Origin: Drosophila persimilis
Lineage: Eukaryota; Arthropoda; Insecta; Diptera; Drosophilidae
Direction: 5' to 3'
NCBI RefSeq assembly: GCF_003286085.1
Contig: NW_020825294.1
Coordinates: 10,748,501 to 10,812,500, forward strand
Length of the DNA stretch: 64,000 bases
The notes beneath the pieces are model-generated. The model saw only the letters and a list, made by a program, of their open reading frames with translations. It was not told the origin of the DNA and searched no databases. Shown here in pieces: positions 46,136 to 59,523 of this stretch; within the stretch, counting starts at the first letter, position 1; the number at the start of each line of letters is the position of its first letter. The position numbers were made by a program, and so were the translations under genes.

Positions 46136-49100
46136 CTGCAAATGCGAGAAAGCAGGAGAAATTACAACAGTGGTACAACGATGCGAGAAAAAGTACATTT
46201 ATTCAACATTTTGTTGCATCTGTTGCATAGTTTTTACTGAGTAATTCGTACATCGTACCCATTTCAATTAAAAAAAAAATAATCATAATTCAGAATAAAT
46301 TTAAACGACCAACGATCTAATCTGAGATAATATTTCAATGTGACTTTTGTAAAAGTTTTGCATTAGTTTTGGATTCAACCAAAAACATTTTTTATTTTAA
46401 AATTTTGTATAATTTAGTTAATTTATATTTCAAATCAGAACTTGTGAAAGAACTTTTTCAAACAAACAAACACTGTTTTATATAAGATAATAACAAGAAA
46501 ATTGTAATGATTTTAGACATGTTTTATGGAATTTTATGCAAATTGTTTAAAACTATTAGGTTTTAGGTAATAAAAAAGGGATATCGTGACTATGGACTAT
46601 TGACTCTCATGCCACATATTGACACAACCCCGAATCACTGTGCCCCCCACTCTTTTGGGGATTAGTAGAACATTTCTTTTGATTTTCGCAAAATATGTAG
46701 AAAGAGAAATTCAATATGTGCTGTCTGCCGAGCAAATCGCACAGGGCATGGGCATAGGGGCGATCATTCGCTCTAAAATAGATACAAACGAAACATAAAT
46801 TCATTGAATTTTGACACGACACGGCCTCCGTCGACCGTCGAATCGAGATGCTAGATGCTAGACACGAGATTGAGGCACCCAACGGATACATTAATATTTA
46901 ACATCCGGGAAATTGAAATCGAGATGACTGATCGAGGGATGTGGAAAATGGGATCGAGGGCGCGTTCCCGAGGAAAAGAAAGCCCTTTCCTCTGTGAAGT
47001 GGACCCTTTTCCTTGCTCAAGATTATTGAGCAATTTTGGCAAATTTGCATGCACATTATGCATAATGCAAGAGGCTGGCATAGAATTTCCCTCCTTTCAA
47101 TTCGGTTTCCCATTCGCCGATGGGCAGATGTTCCTCTCAGATCTTTTGCCTCTCAAGTGTAAGGAAGCAGTAAGGAACTGCACTTCAAGCAATTCGTTGC
47201 GCGAATTTTTGCAATTTGAGAAAAGGAGCAAAAAACGAAACCTAACCCTTGAGACCAAACCGACCGACAAAAGGTGTCGAGGTCGGGGTTCATCCGAAGG
47301 AATCTGTGAAAGGGGAATCTTGAATACAGCTAAGAAAAAAATAGAAAAAGGGCTGCTGCACATAAATTCAAATGCTTAAGCCATTTCTCCTTGGTCAGAG
47401 GATTGCGACTGCGACTACGATTGCGATTGGGTGTGTGGTATCGAGACCAAGGCTGAGGCTGCCTGTTTTGATCCTTGTCAAGGCTGGCCCTCCGCTATCG
47501 ATCGCGTTTAATGGTTTAATGAACAAGAAAAAGTAATCACGTAGTAAATTACGAGGAAATGGAATCGCTTAAAAATGAGTTATGGCGAGAAATGTCGCGT
47601 CTCTCTCTCCTTCTCTCGCGGAGAATGTGGAGAAAGGAAGAAGGACTAATGGAGTGTACGTGCACACAGCACACCCAGTGGATGGAAGTTTTTTAACCAT
47701 CCATCCTTTCTCTCATTCCTTCTGTTGGTGGGTTTCACGGGGTCAGGGTTCTCAGATCTCTCTGGTTAAAGGTTCACCCTGAAATTTGTCATTTCTCGGT
47801 GAAAGTTTCCGTTCCCTTTTCCCCTGCAGCGTGGCTTGAAATCTTGTTTCTGTTTCTGCTTTCTGCTGTAGGTAGCGCGAATGGCAGCTGGGGCTAAAGG
47901 CACTATCTTGGGGTGCCGTGCCGCCGCCAGTCGGAGATGATAAGAGGAAAACACCGTAAGGCCGTGCGTATTCCAGGAATATTGTCCAATGCATAATAAG
48001 TTGATCTGGCATTGGGAATAGTATCAAGGATCGATCTTTCTCACATGATAAATTATATCAAGCGGCGAGGGGAATGGGCCAACCAATTTGTTGCTGTTGA
48101 TGCTATAAATTTGTACCGAAACACATCCCCGATGATGAATTTGAACCATTTTAAGCCTTTGAGGAAGAACATTTAGAAAACTAGTACAGAGAGATCCGTG
48201 AAGGCTTAGATTTATAGAAAATGTCTCTTGATTCTGTTTTGATTTTGGAAACAGATCACCTCCCGCCCAAACTAACCGAAGAGCGCTGCCGCATGACCCG
48301 CGAAACGCGTTTATGCAGGAGAGGAAAATTGGAATTGGTCGTAGTTGACATCCATTTTACAGCCTTTACTTAGCCCCTATGGTCGGTACTCCACTACACT
48401 TCAAGTTAATTCAGTGAGACTAGAGATTGTCAGCGGGAGAAATATATGCTTAAGTCCGGGTTTGTAATCGAAAGATTATGCCTGTCGGAAAACATCGTTT
48501 CGGCACTAATAGTGCTTCAGCTCATCGACTGACTGCATTGTGGGGATGCCTATCAACACTTATTGAGCGTTTTGTCTTTCATTCTAGATTGGTCTTGCCA
48601 TGTAGAAGAATACGACCTGTACTGGACACATATCGGGTCGTTTTTCCATACTTTTCCGACCATAACCTATTCAGAGATAAAGCTACCCGCAAAAGTATGC
48701 AACGCTTTCTGTTCCCTCACTTCATAACCTCAAAGAGCGACATTTTGACAAATTCCGTTATAGTTTCGCAACAAATACCCATAATTATGTGGCACACATG
48801 TTGACCTGACTCCCGACTACGAAATATGTCCATAAAATGGACTATCACTTAAGTGATCGGAATGATCGCTCCGAAAGGGGGGAGGCATGGGTGATGATGT
48901 AGCGAGGGACGCATCTGACATGAGCAAATGACTGGGCAATTATGCAATTACGGTCATGCGCAGGCGAAGGCACCCACCCAACATCAAAATAGAGGGTCAA
49001 ACATATTAAACTCAATTAATTTCTGTCCTGGTGTTGGCCAGGACACATGACTGACTGTCGCAATGACGGAAAAAGCCGCAGAAAGTGTGCACTATGACAA

Positions 49101-50195
49101 CATTATCAGCATGTACGTACAACCCCTGGGCAGTGTCCTGGCCCTGGCTTTGGCCCTGGGTGCAACCCTCAACGAAACCGACCGTCCCACAACTAAACAC
49201 TTTTCTAATGTAATTTTCGCGCGCAATTATTTACTAATCACACGCAGGACATCGTGGCATGTCCTGTAAAGGAATTCCGAGTGTAGAGGAATGCAGCGAC
49301 GGCACTTGGTTATCAACGGAACGCCCGGTCTCGACTTTAACACCTACAAAACCATCTGTTCAGGCCTTTTTGGAGAACTTTTGGGAATTGACAGTGAAAA
49401 TGCATTTTAGATTATCGCACTTGGGATCCAGGAACAGTAGAGGAACAGTAGGAGCAGAACAGTAGAGTGCTCCTGCGGGCCTATATCGGGGGGTATTCAG
49501 GCATAACATAACAAAACCAACCAGGGCTCTGTCACTTTATAATTACGAAAATGCTATTAGATAAACATCATTTTGGTAAAACGAATTAAAGAGAGACCGG
49601 ACTGACTGTAGAGCGCATGCTGCTGGCTACCAGGATAGTTAGTGGTAAAAAGGAAGTAAGAGGCTTCTGTCGTTGTCGCCACAGGAAGTCGCTCAGAGAG
49701 TCGCTCATTTCGTTTGATATTAGAGACATGTGGGGTGTTAATTAGTTTTGGTTACTCCAAAGGAAATGGAAGTCACGAAAAACGTTTGATGGGAAAAGGA
49801 AATGTATGAGAGAAAGGCAAGAAAATAAGTATGAAGGTTGTTCAAGAACGTCAAACCATTCAAAATGATGTTGAAGAAGCAGTTGATGACGTTCGAAACC
49901 AGTGTTAGTTAGGATAGCACAGGGTTGGATATTTGTTTGTAGACCGGTTAGAAATAGTGTTGGTTAGTGCCCAAATACTCAATTGAAGCCGTAGAAACCC
50001 AAAACTAAAACAGTTTGTAGTTTAAAATAGAATATTAAACATATTTTCTTTATTTATCTATAGCCTGAAAAAGAACTGATACGCTCTGAAATGTATATTA
50101 CATGGACATGTATTCTTTTTTTAATTGTTTTGTAAACTTAAAACTTAAAAAAAAATATAGAGAACGGAAATTCGAAACACAAATCGTACACTTAC
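46136..50195 (-). other. CycE: CycE type I intron
   Basis: A 4.1-kb intron between the first two type I coding exons. No other exon is supported. A 108-codon open frame at 48478-48804 has no recognisable domain. A short repeat segment near 48256-48310 is shared with the insertion at 33143-33457. Confidence 0.6.
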
Positions 50196-50215
50196 CTCTT
50201 GTCATATAAACCCAT
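50196..50215 (-). CDS. CycE: Cyclin E type I start exon
   Basis: A micro-coding exon read on the minus strand: ATG at 50215, then 20 nt to a GTAAGT donor. It gives MGLYDK plus AG. With the T of the next exon this makes MGLYDKS then FSTTSSTEP, matching D. melanogaster MGLNAKSVCSTSSTEP in length and ends. Phases agree (20 + 361 = 381 nt, 127 codons). A possible acceptor for the 5' UTR (ATAATATTCAG) lies at 50254-50256. Confidence 0.9.
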
Positions 50216-50259
50216 AATTGTACGGCCTCGAGAAGCCGTTGAGGTAAGGAATCCTGAAT

Positions 50260-52060
50260 ATTATGTGAAGGCTGGCTCGTCGGAGGCAGTATTTTGTGTT
50301 GGAATAATTTAAATAGTTAAAAGAGGAACTAAAAATGAGAAAAAATAAAAAATCAATCAAAAATCAAGTATAAAAACAACAATTTATTAATCTTGGGCTT
50401 CCACCTTTTGGATGGAAAAGTCCTCCTCGAGGAGGACACGATGCCCATCACATGTTTCGTGTTGGTATTGAGTTCTTTTTACGACTTTACGACAAAAAGG
50501 ACTATCAACAGTTAGTCCCGCATTATCTATCCGACAGCATATGATCCTCTAAGAGAGGAGACCCAGCAGACACAGCATGTGGTCGAGGAGTTTCCTACTC
50601 GTCTCGAAAACCCAAAACAAATTTGTTTACGTGAGTTTTTCTCGAAAAACAATATACGAAATTTTCGCTTTTAGCATACAGCAGAGTAAATATTCTTCAA
50701 TGTGTTGAAGATATTCAAATTACAGAGCTAGAATGCTATGGGTTGCCGGGGCTTGGATCATCGTTGGGCAGGTAGCTGGTCAGTTTTTTGTTTTGTATTT
50801 TGTTTTCTTAATAGAATTTCCACGAGTCTCGATTGATGCCCGGAGCTCAGCTGCCCTTATCCCTGGGCCCTAGTTCAGCTCCCCCTCTGGCTCTTCCTGT
50901 TGTGGCGGTGTCAGGTGCTTCTTCGAACGGCGCATGCGCAACGTCAACTGGTATTTTCTAGTGGTTTTACAACGCTTAATTATATCGAGGAGGAGCCTCT
51001 GTCTCCCTGTCTATTGATATCGATGCACCTGTTGTGGCTAGAGTTGGCGGCTGGCCTTCTGCTGTTGCTGTTGCTGTTGCCGTTGCCGTTGCTGTTGCTT
51101 TTCTTGGCTGATGATGATGGTGATGGTGATGGTGATGCGGGCAGGTGAACCGTGTGGAGAGGTCGCACTGGCAGCTGTTGATAGAGTTCTTCCCCCTAAA
51201 AGGATTCCTCCTTTTTATTGTGTTTGTGTCTTTGCAATGCTGTGCTGTAACTTCAATTGACTTCCCCCTCGCTAATTGTATCCTGTCGCGTTTCCTTGTT
51301 CCTTCCTCCCTCCTCCTCGCTTTTCTCCCCTCATTTATTTTCCTTTTCCTTCTTTTTATATTCTTTTCATTCGACTGTGTGACATATGGGCCGCCTGGCG
51401 TTATATTCGCCACGATTTATGGACCTCCTCCCTTCGGTCTGCCACTCAGTTCCGACACCTATTTCCTACCCCATATCCGAATGCTTTCTTACGACTTTCT
51501 TTCGCCCATTTTCCTCTTCTTTTCTTATGCAATACATTCTCTGTTTTCCTCACTTTTTGCCGTTCTTTCTCGGCTACTTTTTCCCCGAGTTTTCTTATGC
51601 ACAATATTTTGCTTTTCCTTTCTATTCAGCCATCATTTTCACACTAATTGCGGATATGCCTTCTAATTAATTGGGTTCCTTGTTCTGAGACTGTTCTTCC
51701 CTTCACAGATCTTCAACCCTCTTTGCTTTCGAAATGGTTCTGTTTTAGCTATCGCAGCACCTGGAGAATTTGCTAAATTAGTTTGCCTGATCTAACGATG
51801 ATCTCGTGTGGATTATATGGAAAAATTGTATGAATGATCTTATAAAGAAGAGGTGCAGTGATCTCGATGGAGCGGTCAACATATTAAATTTCAAAGATCA
51901 TTCTTCGATCGCTTAAATTTAGTGCAAATATATTTATAAATATTTGACAGTCATTCAGGTTTAATCAGTTAATATTAACATATGATCAAAGAAATTGGGA
52001 TTTCAATAAATAAAATTATAGTTCTAAAATCACTGAACGTAGAAGTAAAGCTCTTTAAAA
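50260..52060 (-). other. CycE: Inferred CycE first intron, proximal part
   Basis: No exon is seen. A strongly pyrimidine-rich block (about 51280-51670) keeps three frames open at once, which explains several long but meaningless open frames. TGTTGC and GATGGT runs lie near 51060-51135. Confidence 0.5.
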
Positions 52061-52065
52061 ATATA

Positions 52066-52299
52066 CAGTATGTCAAGAAACTCTTTACACACTGAAATTA
52101 AATTACATTTTTTGACTTTGGATAAGAAAATAATGGCCTTTGGTTCAAATTTATCAAATTTTTTTAATTCCTAACCATTCAGGGATTAATTATAAAGTAG
52201 TTAGTGAAAAAAGAATAACAAAACTATAAATAGGTAACTTACAAAACAACAAAAACAATGATTACTCATTTTTGACACTGTCAAGAAACTCTTTACACA
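52066..52299 (+). repeat. Left terminal inverted repeat (234 bp)
   Basis: From CAGTATGTCAAG to CTTTACACA. Inner and outer copies of the AAGAAACTCTTTACAC motif are likely transposase binding sites. It matches the right end in reverse complement. Confidence 0.93.
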
Positions 52300-52467
52300 T
52301 TTCGTTTTCGAGCTCTGTTTTGATCTCGTTCTTAGAAAAAACGGGACTTTACCGTAATCTATGCTTTTGGCGTTGCTCAGTGCTGCTCTATTTTTGCATT
52401 GACTTTGATTTGGTTGCGAAATTTTGACCGGTGCACATCTACAGACTAACTTTCTGAAATTTTTAAA

Positions 52468-53502
52468 ATGCCTGGCAAAAGACTAAGCTTTGACGTTGTC
52501 CAGTTGATTTACTATAATCACCAGTTGGGCAAATCTGTTGCAGACATGGTAGACATGTTTTCAGTATCAAGGAAAACAATTTACAATGTCCTTAGTCGCG
52601 CGAAGAACGAAGGGAGACTGGAAACAAAATCTGGAGGTGGCCGTAAAAGGAAGATAGACAGACGGGCAGACCGCGTAACCATGAGGAAAGTTAATCCGAA
52701 TCCGCAAATATCGGTCAGGACTCTGGCCAAGGAACTTGACGAAGAACTTGACTTGGTTGTTTCACACGAAACAGTACGCCAGGTTATTCTACGCCATGAA
52801 TACTCTTCCAGAGTGGCACGAAAAAAACCGCTGCTTTCGTCGGTCAATGTGGAAAAGCGCTTCACTTTCGCTGTTAACATGATCAGTAAGCCGGCAGAGT
52901 ATTGGGATGACGTCATATATTGCGACGAAACAAAAATGATGCTTTATTACAATGATGGTCCACCCAGAGTATGGCGCAAGCCGTTAATAGCTTTAGATAA
53001 CCGAAACATCTTTCCGACTGTAAAGTTTGGAAAACTTGCGGTTATGATTTGGGGGTGCATCTCTATCCGAGGAGTGGGAAATATTGCATTTATTGAGAAC
53101 ACAATGGATGTCAAACAGTACCTCCAAATTTTAAAAACAAATTTAAAAAGCAGTGCGGAGAAATTTGGGCTCATTACGGACAATATGGCCAAATTCAAGT
53201 TTTATCAAGACAATGATCCCAAACATAGAGTCCAATGTGAGAGCTTGGGTGCTTTACAACTGTGGAAAAGTTATTGATACACCACCCCAGAGCCCCGATC
53301 TTAGCCCCATTGAAAATTTGTGGGCCTACTTCAAGAAGAAAGTGGGAAAAGACAGCCCAAAAACCGCAATCAGCTAAAAGAATTCATACTGGAAGAGTGG
53401 CAAAAGATTCCCTTTGAGTATGACCTACAAAAACTGATAAATTCGATGAAAAAACGGCTCCAGCATGTAGTCAATGCTAAGGGAGGACATACCAAATATT
53501 AA
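52468..53502 (+). pseudogene. Tc1-type transposase, two compensating frame changes
   Basis: From ATG at 52468 the frame shows a helix-turn-helix paired-like domain (SVADMVDMFSVSRKTIYNVL), a GGGRKRK hook and a second helix-turn-helix. The DD34E core follows with D1 in YCDETKM, D2 in QDNDPKH and E in SPDLSPIENLW; the C-terminus has AKGGHTKY. Soon after NDPKH (about 53230) the reading shifts to the next frame, which carries the catalytic E, and near 53365 it shifts back. The two changes cancel, but the stretch between them is read in the wrong frame, with a stop at 53275-53277 before the catalytic E. This copy's own protein is truncated, while its ends may still be usable in trans. Confidence 0.9.
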
Positions 53503-53562
53503 AGTAAGTTAAATATATTAAATAATTACGAAGAATTTTGAATTTAAAAAATGAAAATATTT

Positions 53563-53796
53563 TGTGTAAAGAGTTTCTTGACAGTGTCAAAAATGAGTAA
53601 TCATTGTTTTTGTTGTTTTGTAAGTTACCTATTTATAGTTTTGTTATTCTTTTTTCACTAACTACTTTATAATTAATCCCTGAATGGTTAGGAATTAAAA
53701 AAATTTGATAAATTTGAACCAAAGGCCATTATTTTCTTATCCAAAGTCAAAAAATGTAATTTAATTTCAGTGTGTAAAGAGTTTCTTGACATACTG
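53563..53796 (-). repeat. Right terminal inverted repeat (234 bp)
   Basis: Reverse complement of 52066-52299, ending TCTTGACATACTG before the TA duplication. Confidence 0.93.
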
Positions 53797-55234
53797 TATT
53801 CCTTCAGATCAAAATCAATTAATATTTGCACAAATTACTCAGGATCGCACCGAGATTACAATTTCTTGAAGATGAATAGTATTTGATTAGTAAAATCCCA
53901 AGATCCCTCAAAATCAATAAACAATTTACAAGTAAATTCGATGTCAGACATCATAAGAGTTGCTTAACAATCTGCAACACACAAGATTGTATCTTGTTGA
54001 CAGGGGATACCTATCCCCATCCCCTCTGGAATAAATGACTTTATTATAAGGTATTCCCCGATTTCGTTGTCCAAATGCGAGCGACTAACATTAATAAATG
54101 ACTAACTAATTGCGAGGACTGCCCACACACACAGTACACGTAGAACGCACTCCCAAGATATTCCAGGTTTCCCGATTCTCGATGCGCCTAATGAAGATTA
54201 AGCGAAAGGGAGACTGCGACCTGGGTCGCTGGAGTTAAGGAGAAATCCGCGGCGGTGTTACAGGTATACAAATATGAATAATGTTGTGGATAGAGCAGGG
54301 GCTTCCTTCCTCTCAGTCTCAGTCTCAGTGGCTCTCGAGAGCCTAATTAGAGATCCGATGCTTGAGTAAACGTCGTTGTCGGGATCGCGGTCGGTGTTCC
54401 AAGGTCATTCAAACAAAACGCGAACGGATTTAACTGGAAAACTATCTACTGCTCTATGTTCCAAAGATATTCCAAAGATTCCTCTTGTTTGTGTGTGGAA
54501 ACCTTTCCCACAAGGAAATGGAACAACAACAAATGCTCACTGACGAGACTGAGATACAAACACAAATACATAGACGCATACATACGAAGCTGCAATGCAA
54601 CTGGAGGAGGCAATGGAACGAAGAGGAATGCGCAAAATGCGCAGAGGAGAGCGCAAAAAATATATACGAAAATATATACAATATGTAGGTAAATATATAT
54701 GTATGTACATATATAATACTGAAAAACAGGTCTCGAGATATCCGAGAGGCCTCTTGAGTCGCCGTCGTCTGGGGCCTGCAATTTTTGTGCGTCCTTTTTT
54801 GGCCGAGTGCGTGTGTGTGCGAGAGATGCATTTTGGGACGAGATACATTCCAGAGATACTCGAGATAAATGCACATGCATCTGTGTGTGTTGTCTGTCTG
54901 TTGTCAATGCCAATGCTACTCCTCCTCCTTCCGCCTCCCTCTCCCTTTCGTTTTGTTGCTTTTGTTGCGGTTTGGCTACATCTTGGTCTTGCAATTAGTT
55001 GGAACGAACGAACTCCAAGTGCCGCAAAAAGCATAAAAAATAAAAACAGGAAAGTCGATCGTCGTCTCAGACTTCGCCTTCGACTCCGAAACTCTGAGGT
55101 CGGTCTTCTCCTGTGCCTGTGCCTGCGCCTGCGTATGAATGTATGTATGTATATGTCGACGTCTTTAGAGCGCCGCCAGGGCAACGGCGTGTGAAAGTAA
55201 AGTAAAGACGAGCCAGATCCACAGAGGCAGACAC

Positions 55235-55279
<45 letters not shown>

Positions 55280-57170
55280 TAGAGTCCAGTGCACTGGAAA
55301 GAGAGCGCCGACAGAATCAAAGTTCTTCAATGGACCTGGACCTCGACCTGGGACCCAGCGCCGTTCCAGTTCCAGGAATTGACGGCCTTGAAGTAGCCGT
55401 TAGGACAACGAGACGCGCTCAATTGATTATTTAGTTTATATTTAGCAGCGTCTAAAAGGATGCCCATTGCCGGCTCAAGTGGCCAGCGTCCTGTCGCCCC
55501 TACCCTCCGCCTCCTCCTCCCCAAGTCCCAGGGACTATCCTTTGTTTGTCTGGGAATAACTGGAAACTGTTTATCATTGTTGATTCTTCCCTCTCGTACG
55601 GCTTCTCCTCCTCCCCACTCTGTCTTCTGATTCCTCTCTCCAGCTTCGATTTCGTCTGATGCTGCTCCTCCGAAGCGACAAAAATGCGGCATAAATTTCG
55701 ATAAGTACAACAACAACAAAATTTATAGACAATGAGAAATGCCTATGGCCATGCCATACATGCAGGCGGTACGTACGTACTACTCACAACTCATCGTTGG
55801 ATTCCATTCCGGCCGAAGGAGGATATTATAGTCCGTGTAATATTTGTGAAACATTCCGCACTTGTAATTGAGAAATATTTTTGGTATTTTACCAGGAATT
55901 CGGGTTAATATGGGCACAGGTGATATCTATAGGGATGTGTGCATGTCTGATGAGAAAATATAACAAATGAGATTCTGTTTTTTTGCCCTTCTTGTTTTAA
56001 GTAGTTCCTTTGATTGAATGCCGCTGCTCCGCTCTGCTGGAAGGAGTAGGTGGGAAACACTTGAGTGGAAAAAGCAAAAAGTGTTGGATAACCTTCGAAA
56101 AGAGGCAAAGGTGTTGAAGAGCGCCTCCAAATGGCATTTGATGAGTAAATACAGAAAAAAGAAACAATGACCTAGTGTTAGAATGATTCTAAGAGATTCC
56201 TGGAAGTATCCGTGGAAGATACCATTGCGGAATCAAGGCAGCTAAAACAAAAAAAAATGAGATTCCAGTCTGATCACGTAGCATCTTGGGACGATAGATA
56301 GAGGGCATCTAGAAAGCTCTAATGTATACAGAAATCCACCCCATCGACAAGTGCCACCTCCCGTGCCCCCAGCCACACCCCAACCCTCACAATCATCAAG
56401 TTTCAAAGAGCAAAATGCTAAAAAGCAAACACGCAAAAGCTTTACTAAAATAAAAAAAACACCCAAAACAGGGAATGCAAAAAAGCGCGAAAAAGAAAGA
56501 GAAGAAAGTCGAACAGCAAAAAAAAAACAACAAAGAGTAAAGAGTAAAGAAATTGTAGCAGGTAAGTGGAGATGGGGAGCTGACGGCAGAACAGAGCAGA
56601 GCAGAGGGGGAAGAAGCAATAGAGCAAAGCAGACATAAATATCAATGAACTCCATTCTGGGCACACTCGCTCCCTCTCGGCCATTCTCTCTCTTTCTCTC
56701 GTATGTATGTACATATGTACATAGAGTTACTACCAAGATACATGTTATTTTTTTTGCGCCACTTTTGACATAATTCTTTGTCTTGTATTTGCTTCTGCCC
56801 TCTCTACTGCTTATTCTACTGTTTCTCCGTCTTCTCCCTTTTCTACTGATTCTCCTCGAACGCTTTATTACTCATTCTTCTGGCTTGCTTTGCCTGCTTT
56901 GTTGCTCCGTTTTCGTCAAGTTTTCAACTTTTTCCGCCAGCGCAGTCGGCGCCGATGTCGGCATTGCGGCCGCCGCTCTGCCAGCGTCGACAGCGACCGT
57001 CAGCGACTCGTTGTTCTGATTGGAATGAATAAAACGGAAGAGCGCGTTTCTTGGTGTGTGTGTATGGTGTGCAGGGAGAAGAGAGCAGAGCAACGACACT
57101 CTCTCAGTGGGAGCGCATTTCTAGAGCTATCTATGTGTGTGTGTGTGTGTGAGAGCGGGGGGGAAGGGAA

Positions 57171-59189
57171 GCGCCAAAGAATGGAGAAATACAAAGTGGC
57201 GCGAATTAGGCGTTTGGCTGGCGCACTTTTGTTTTTACCGCCCAAAATCTATGCGAATGGCGGGAAAAAGTGCAATTCAAGCGGGAACTCCAAGTAAGCG
57301 AATAGAAAGGCGATCGTCCATCGCATAATTTGTGAAAGGGGGACCCAGAGCTGCGGTGAGGCCGAAGCACAGCATCTGCTCTGGCCGTAACTGTTACCAA
57401 TGGCAGCAACAGTTCACTGCACTGGATTCCTAGATGGGGGAAAAAAATCATGCAAAAATAATGATGGGTCTGAAAACTCCATTGATAATCGAGTCCAATT
57501 TGGTGACACACAATCACACACACACACACACACACACACATGCATTCTAGGGAGTTCCATTTGGCATACATATTAAGTTTTATAATCGCTTGGGGACACT
57601 TGACACTTTCATCCGTTATATTTCTATTTAGATACTATTTAAAATTCTGCAACATTTCCCCCACACGGCAATATGTGGTGGCTGCTCAGTTTCTAATATC
57701 ACATTTTTCGGCACTTTTGACTTTTTGATTTGTTGTATTTGTAGCAGAAAAAAAATGCAAAGACACGACGTCAGCCATCGCCACCGCCGCACATACAACG
57801 CTGTCCCACCCTCCCAACCAACCGTTCAACAGCACACACACTTTTGTCGGATCTTTACCGATTCTGTCCCCCCCACACACACTTGTCACACACGCACACT
57901 CGCACGCGCGTCATATATTTTATTCGAACTTTTTTCTTTTGCTTTCTGCACCACTTTATCGAGGAAATTGTGCAATATTTTTACCTTCTCCGGCCGGGGC
58001 AGTCGCTGTGACAGATGGGGAAAACGGTTTCAGGAGTTTTCCCAACAAAATTGGCATTTGAAAAGGGTTTTCTGAACGTGCGCACTCGAGAATCAAAAAT
58101 TTTCTACGTCGTCGTCGTCACGCCGGCCACAGTATGATCAGCCAAGGCATCCGAATTGGTAACGTCAGAGAGAGCTAGAGAGAGAGCAAGGCAGCGACAG
58201 CGGCAGCGACTGCGGCGAGTGTGCAAGAGGAACGCGCCAAAACAAGCTGATCTGAAGCGCCAAAAAATGCAACAACCACACGACGCAAGAGCTTGTTGTT
58301 GCTGGTGGCTCAACTGACATTTCGAAGAGAACCAGAGAGAAAGAGAGAATCTCCCGCGCGAAGCAGCCGCACAAAGGAATGTGACTGTGGCTGAGAAAGA
58401 GAGACGAGAGTCCACTCCGCTGGTGGCAGCATTTTATTGAATGGAAGGGAATTGGTGAAGCTGGAAATGGATCCATGGATCCCCTGCAAGGGGCAGAAAG
58501 TGGGCCGAAGCAGCCTGTTCTGTTTCAGGTCTTCACATGGAAGTTGGAGTGAGTGTGTCTCGTCTCTCTCTCTCACTATCGGTATGTGGCAATCAGTTGG
58601 ACGTCGAGAACAGCTGAGTGGGATGCCAGCTAGTCCAAAAAAGGACAGATATTTTAACAAATTTAAGTAAATTTTCTGCATTTTTAATGTTTTTTTCATT
58701 TGCAAGTGTCCATTTAGAAGTGTAATTAGCAAAATAGGAAAACCATTTTTTTTCGTGTAACAATATTTCTTTAAAACTATAAGAAAAACACATATTAAGC
58801 TAATGATTTTAGCACATGTCTGTTTGATCAATAAATATCTTTGAAAAAGAGCAAAAACATGCACTAAAATAAGCAAAGTTTATCGCTTTTGATTCATTTT
58901 AAGAAACCGAATGCATATTAACGACCCACTAAATGAATTGATCAACTGGGTGGCAATGCCAATTGAGATCCAAACAAACCGCCGCGACTTTGTTGTTGCC
59001 ATCGATTACCATTTCATCGTTTTTGGCACCAACTTTGCGCCCCGTTTGCGCACACAATCTGAATGAAACCCACCAAGTTGGTAATTGCATTCAAAGGGCA
59101 AAAACATGCAGAATCAGATTCTTAAAAAATAATCAAAATCATTGCAAATTTGGGGAAAATAACAACAATCAAAGTTGGCGATTTCCCGC
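57171..59189. promoter_or_regulatory. Cluster of E2F-type sites
   Basis: Exact TTTSSCGC 8-mers (either strand) occur at 57171-57178, 57260-57267, 58234-58241, 58257-58264 and 59182-59189. The last is part of a TTTCCCGCGCGCGGGAA palindrome. With equal base use about 0.25 matches would be expected in 2 kb. CycE is a known E2F target in flies. Motif presence is seen; function is inferred. Confidence 0.55.
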
Positions 59190-59321
59190 GCGCGGGAACG
59201 CAACGTCGCCTCTTCGCTGCTGACAGCACTGACAGCTGAGAGAGTCGCTTTTAGAGAGAGCGGCGAACGACGTTGGCAGAGGCACAAGAAAAAAGTCAAA
59301 AACGTGAGCAGCGACGTCGAC

Positions 59322-59341
59322 GTTTTTTTTTTTTTTTTTTT
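59322..59341. repeat. Homopolymer T run
   Basis: About 18-20 T residues in a row, in non-coding DNA next to the E2F-type palindrome. Confidence 0.9.
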
Positions 59342-59523
59342 GTAGAATAATGAACAAGAAAGAAAAATGTTAAAAGCAACGGAATCTTGTTGGAGAACCG
59401 CAAAAAAGCGAGCAAAACCTAGGCCGAACTGAATTTTGAGGTCATATTGGGGGGTTGATCGGGGATCGCACCTGCGGCAGTGCGGTGCGGCTGCCAGGTG
59501 GCAGGCAGATCTCAAGCACTCAC

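Larger units (their letters stand above)
52066..53796 (+). mobile_element. Tc1-type DNA transposon, S-element-like
   Basis: A complete 1731-bp element flanked by TA target duplications (52064-52065 and 53797-53798), starting CAGTATGTCAAGAAACTC. The terminal inverted repeats are 234 bp each. Within each, the AAGAAACTCTTTACAC motif occurs both at the outer tip and at the inner edge, the IR/DR layout. The 234-bp ends, 1.7-kb size and a transposase frame of about 344 codons fit the S element described in D. melanogaster; Paris-like relatives are an alternative. As far as I can read, the two ends match base for base, so the insertion is recent. It lies in the inferred first intron of CycE. Confidence 0.93.
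53800..59523 (-). other. CycE: Inferred CycE first intron, distal part
   Basis: No coding exon is supported. Simple repeats include a long GA run (about 55238-55277), CA runs (57514-57540) and GA/CT tracts. Many long open frames near 54450-55200 and 56240-58880 overlap in several frames and follow these repeats. The 57.1-59.2 kb part is rich in E2F-type motifs. Confidence 0.5.

Noticed and set aside
48478-48804. 108-codon frame in the CycE intron
   Set aside because: No recognisable domain; near a dispersed repeat segment and inside an intron.
51145-51670. Long open frames, three at once, on the plus strand
   Set aside because: Pyrimidine-rich DNA keeps all frames open; the peptides are Phe/Leu/Ser-rich with no domain.
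54446-55194. Overlapping 140-215 codon frames on both strands
   Set aside because: They overlap in several frames across simple repeats (GTGT, CTC, GA); no domain or splice support.
58310-58876. 188-codon minus-strand frame
   Set aside because: No ATG-linked domain and mixed low complexity; it lies in the E2F-rich non-coding region.
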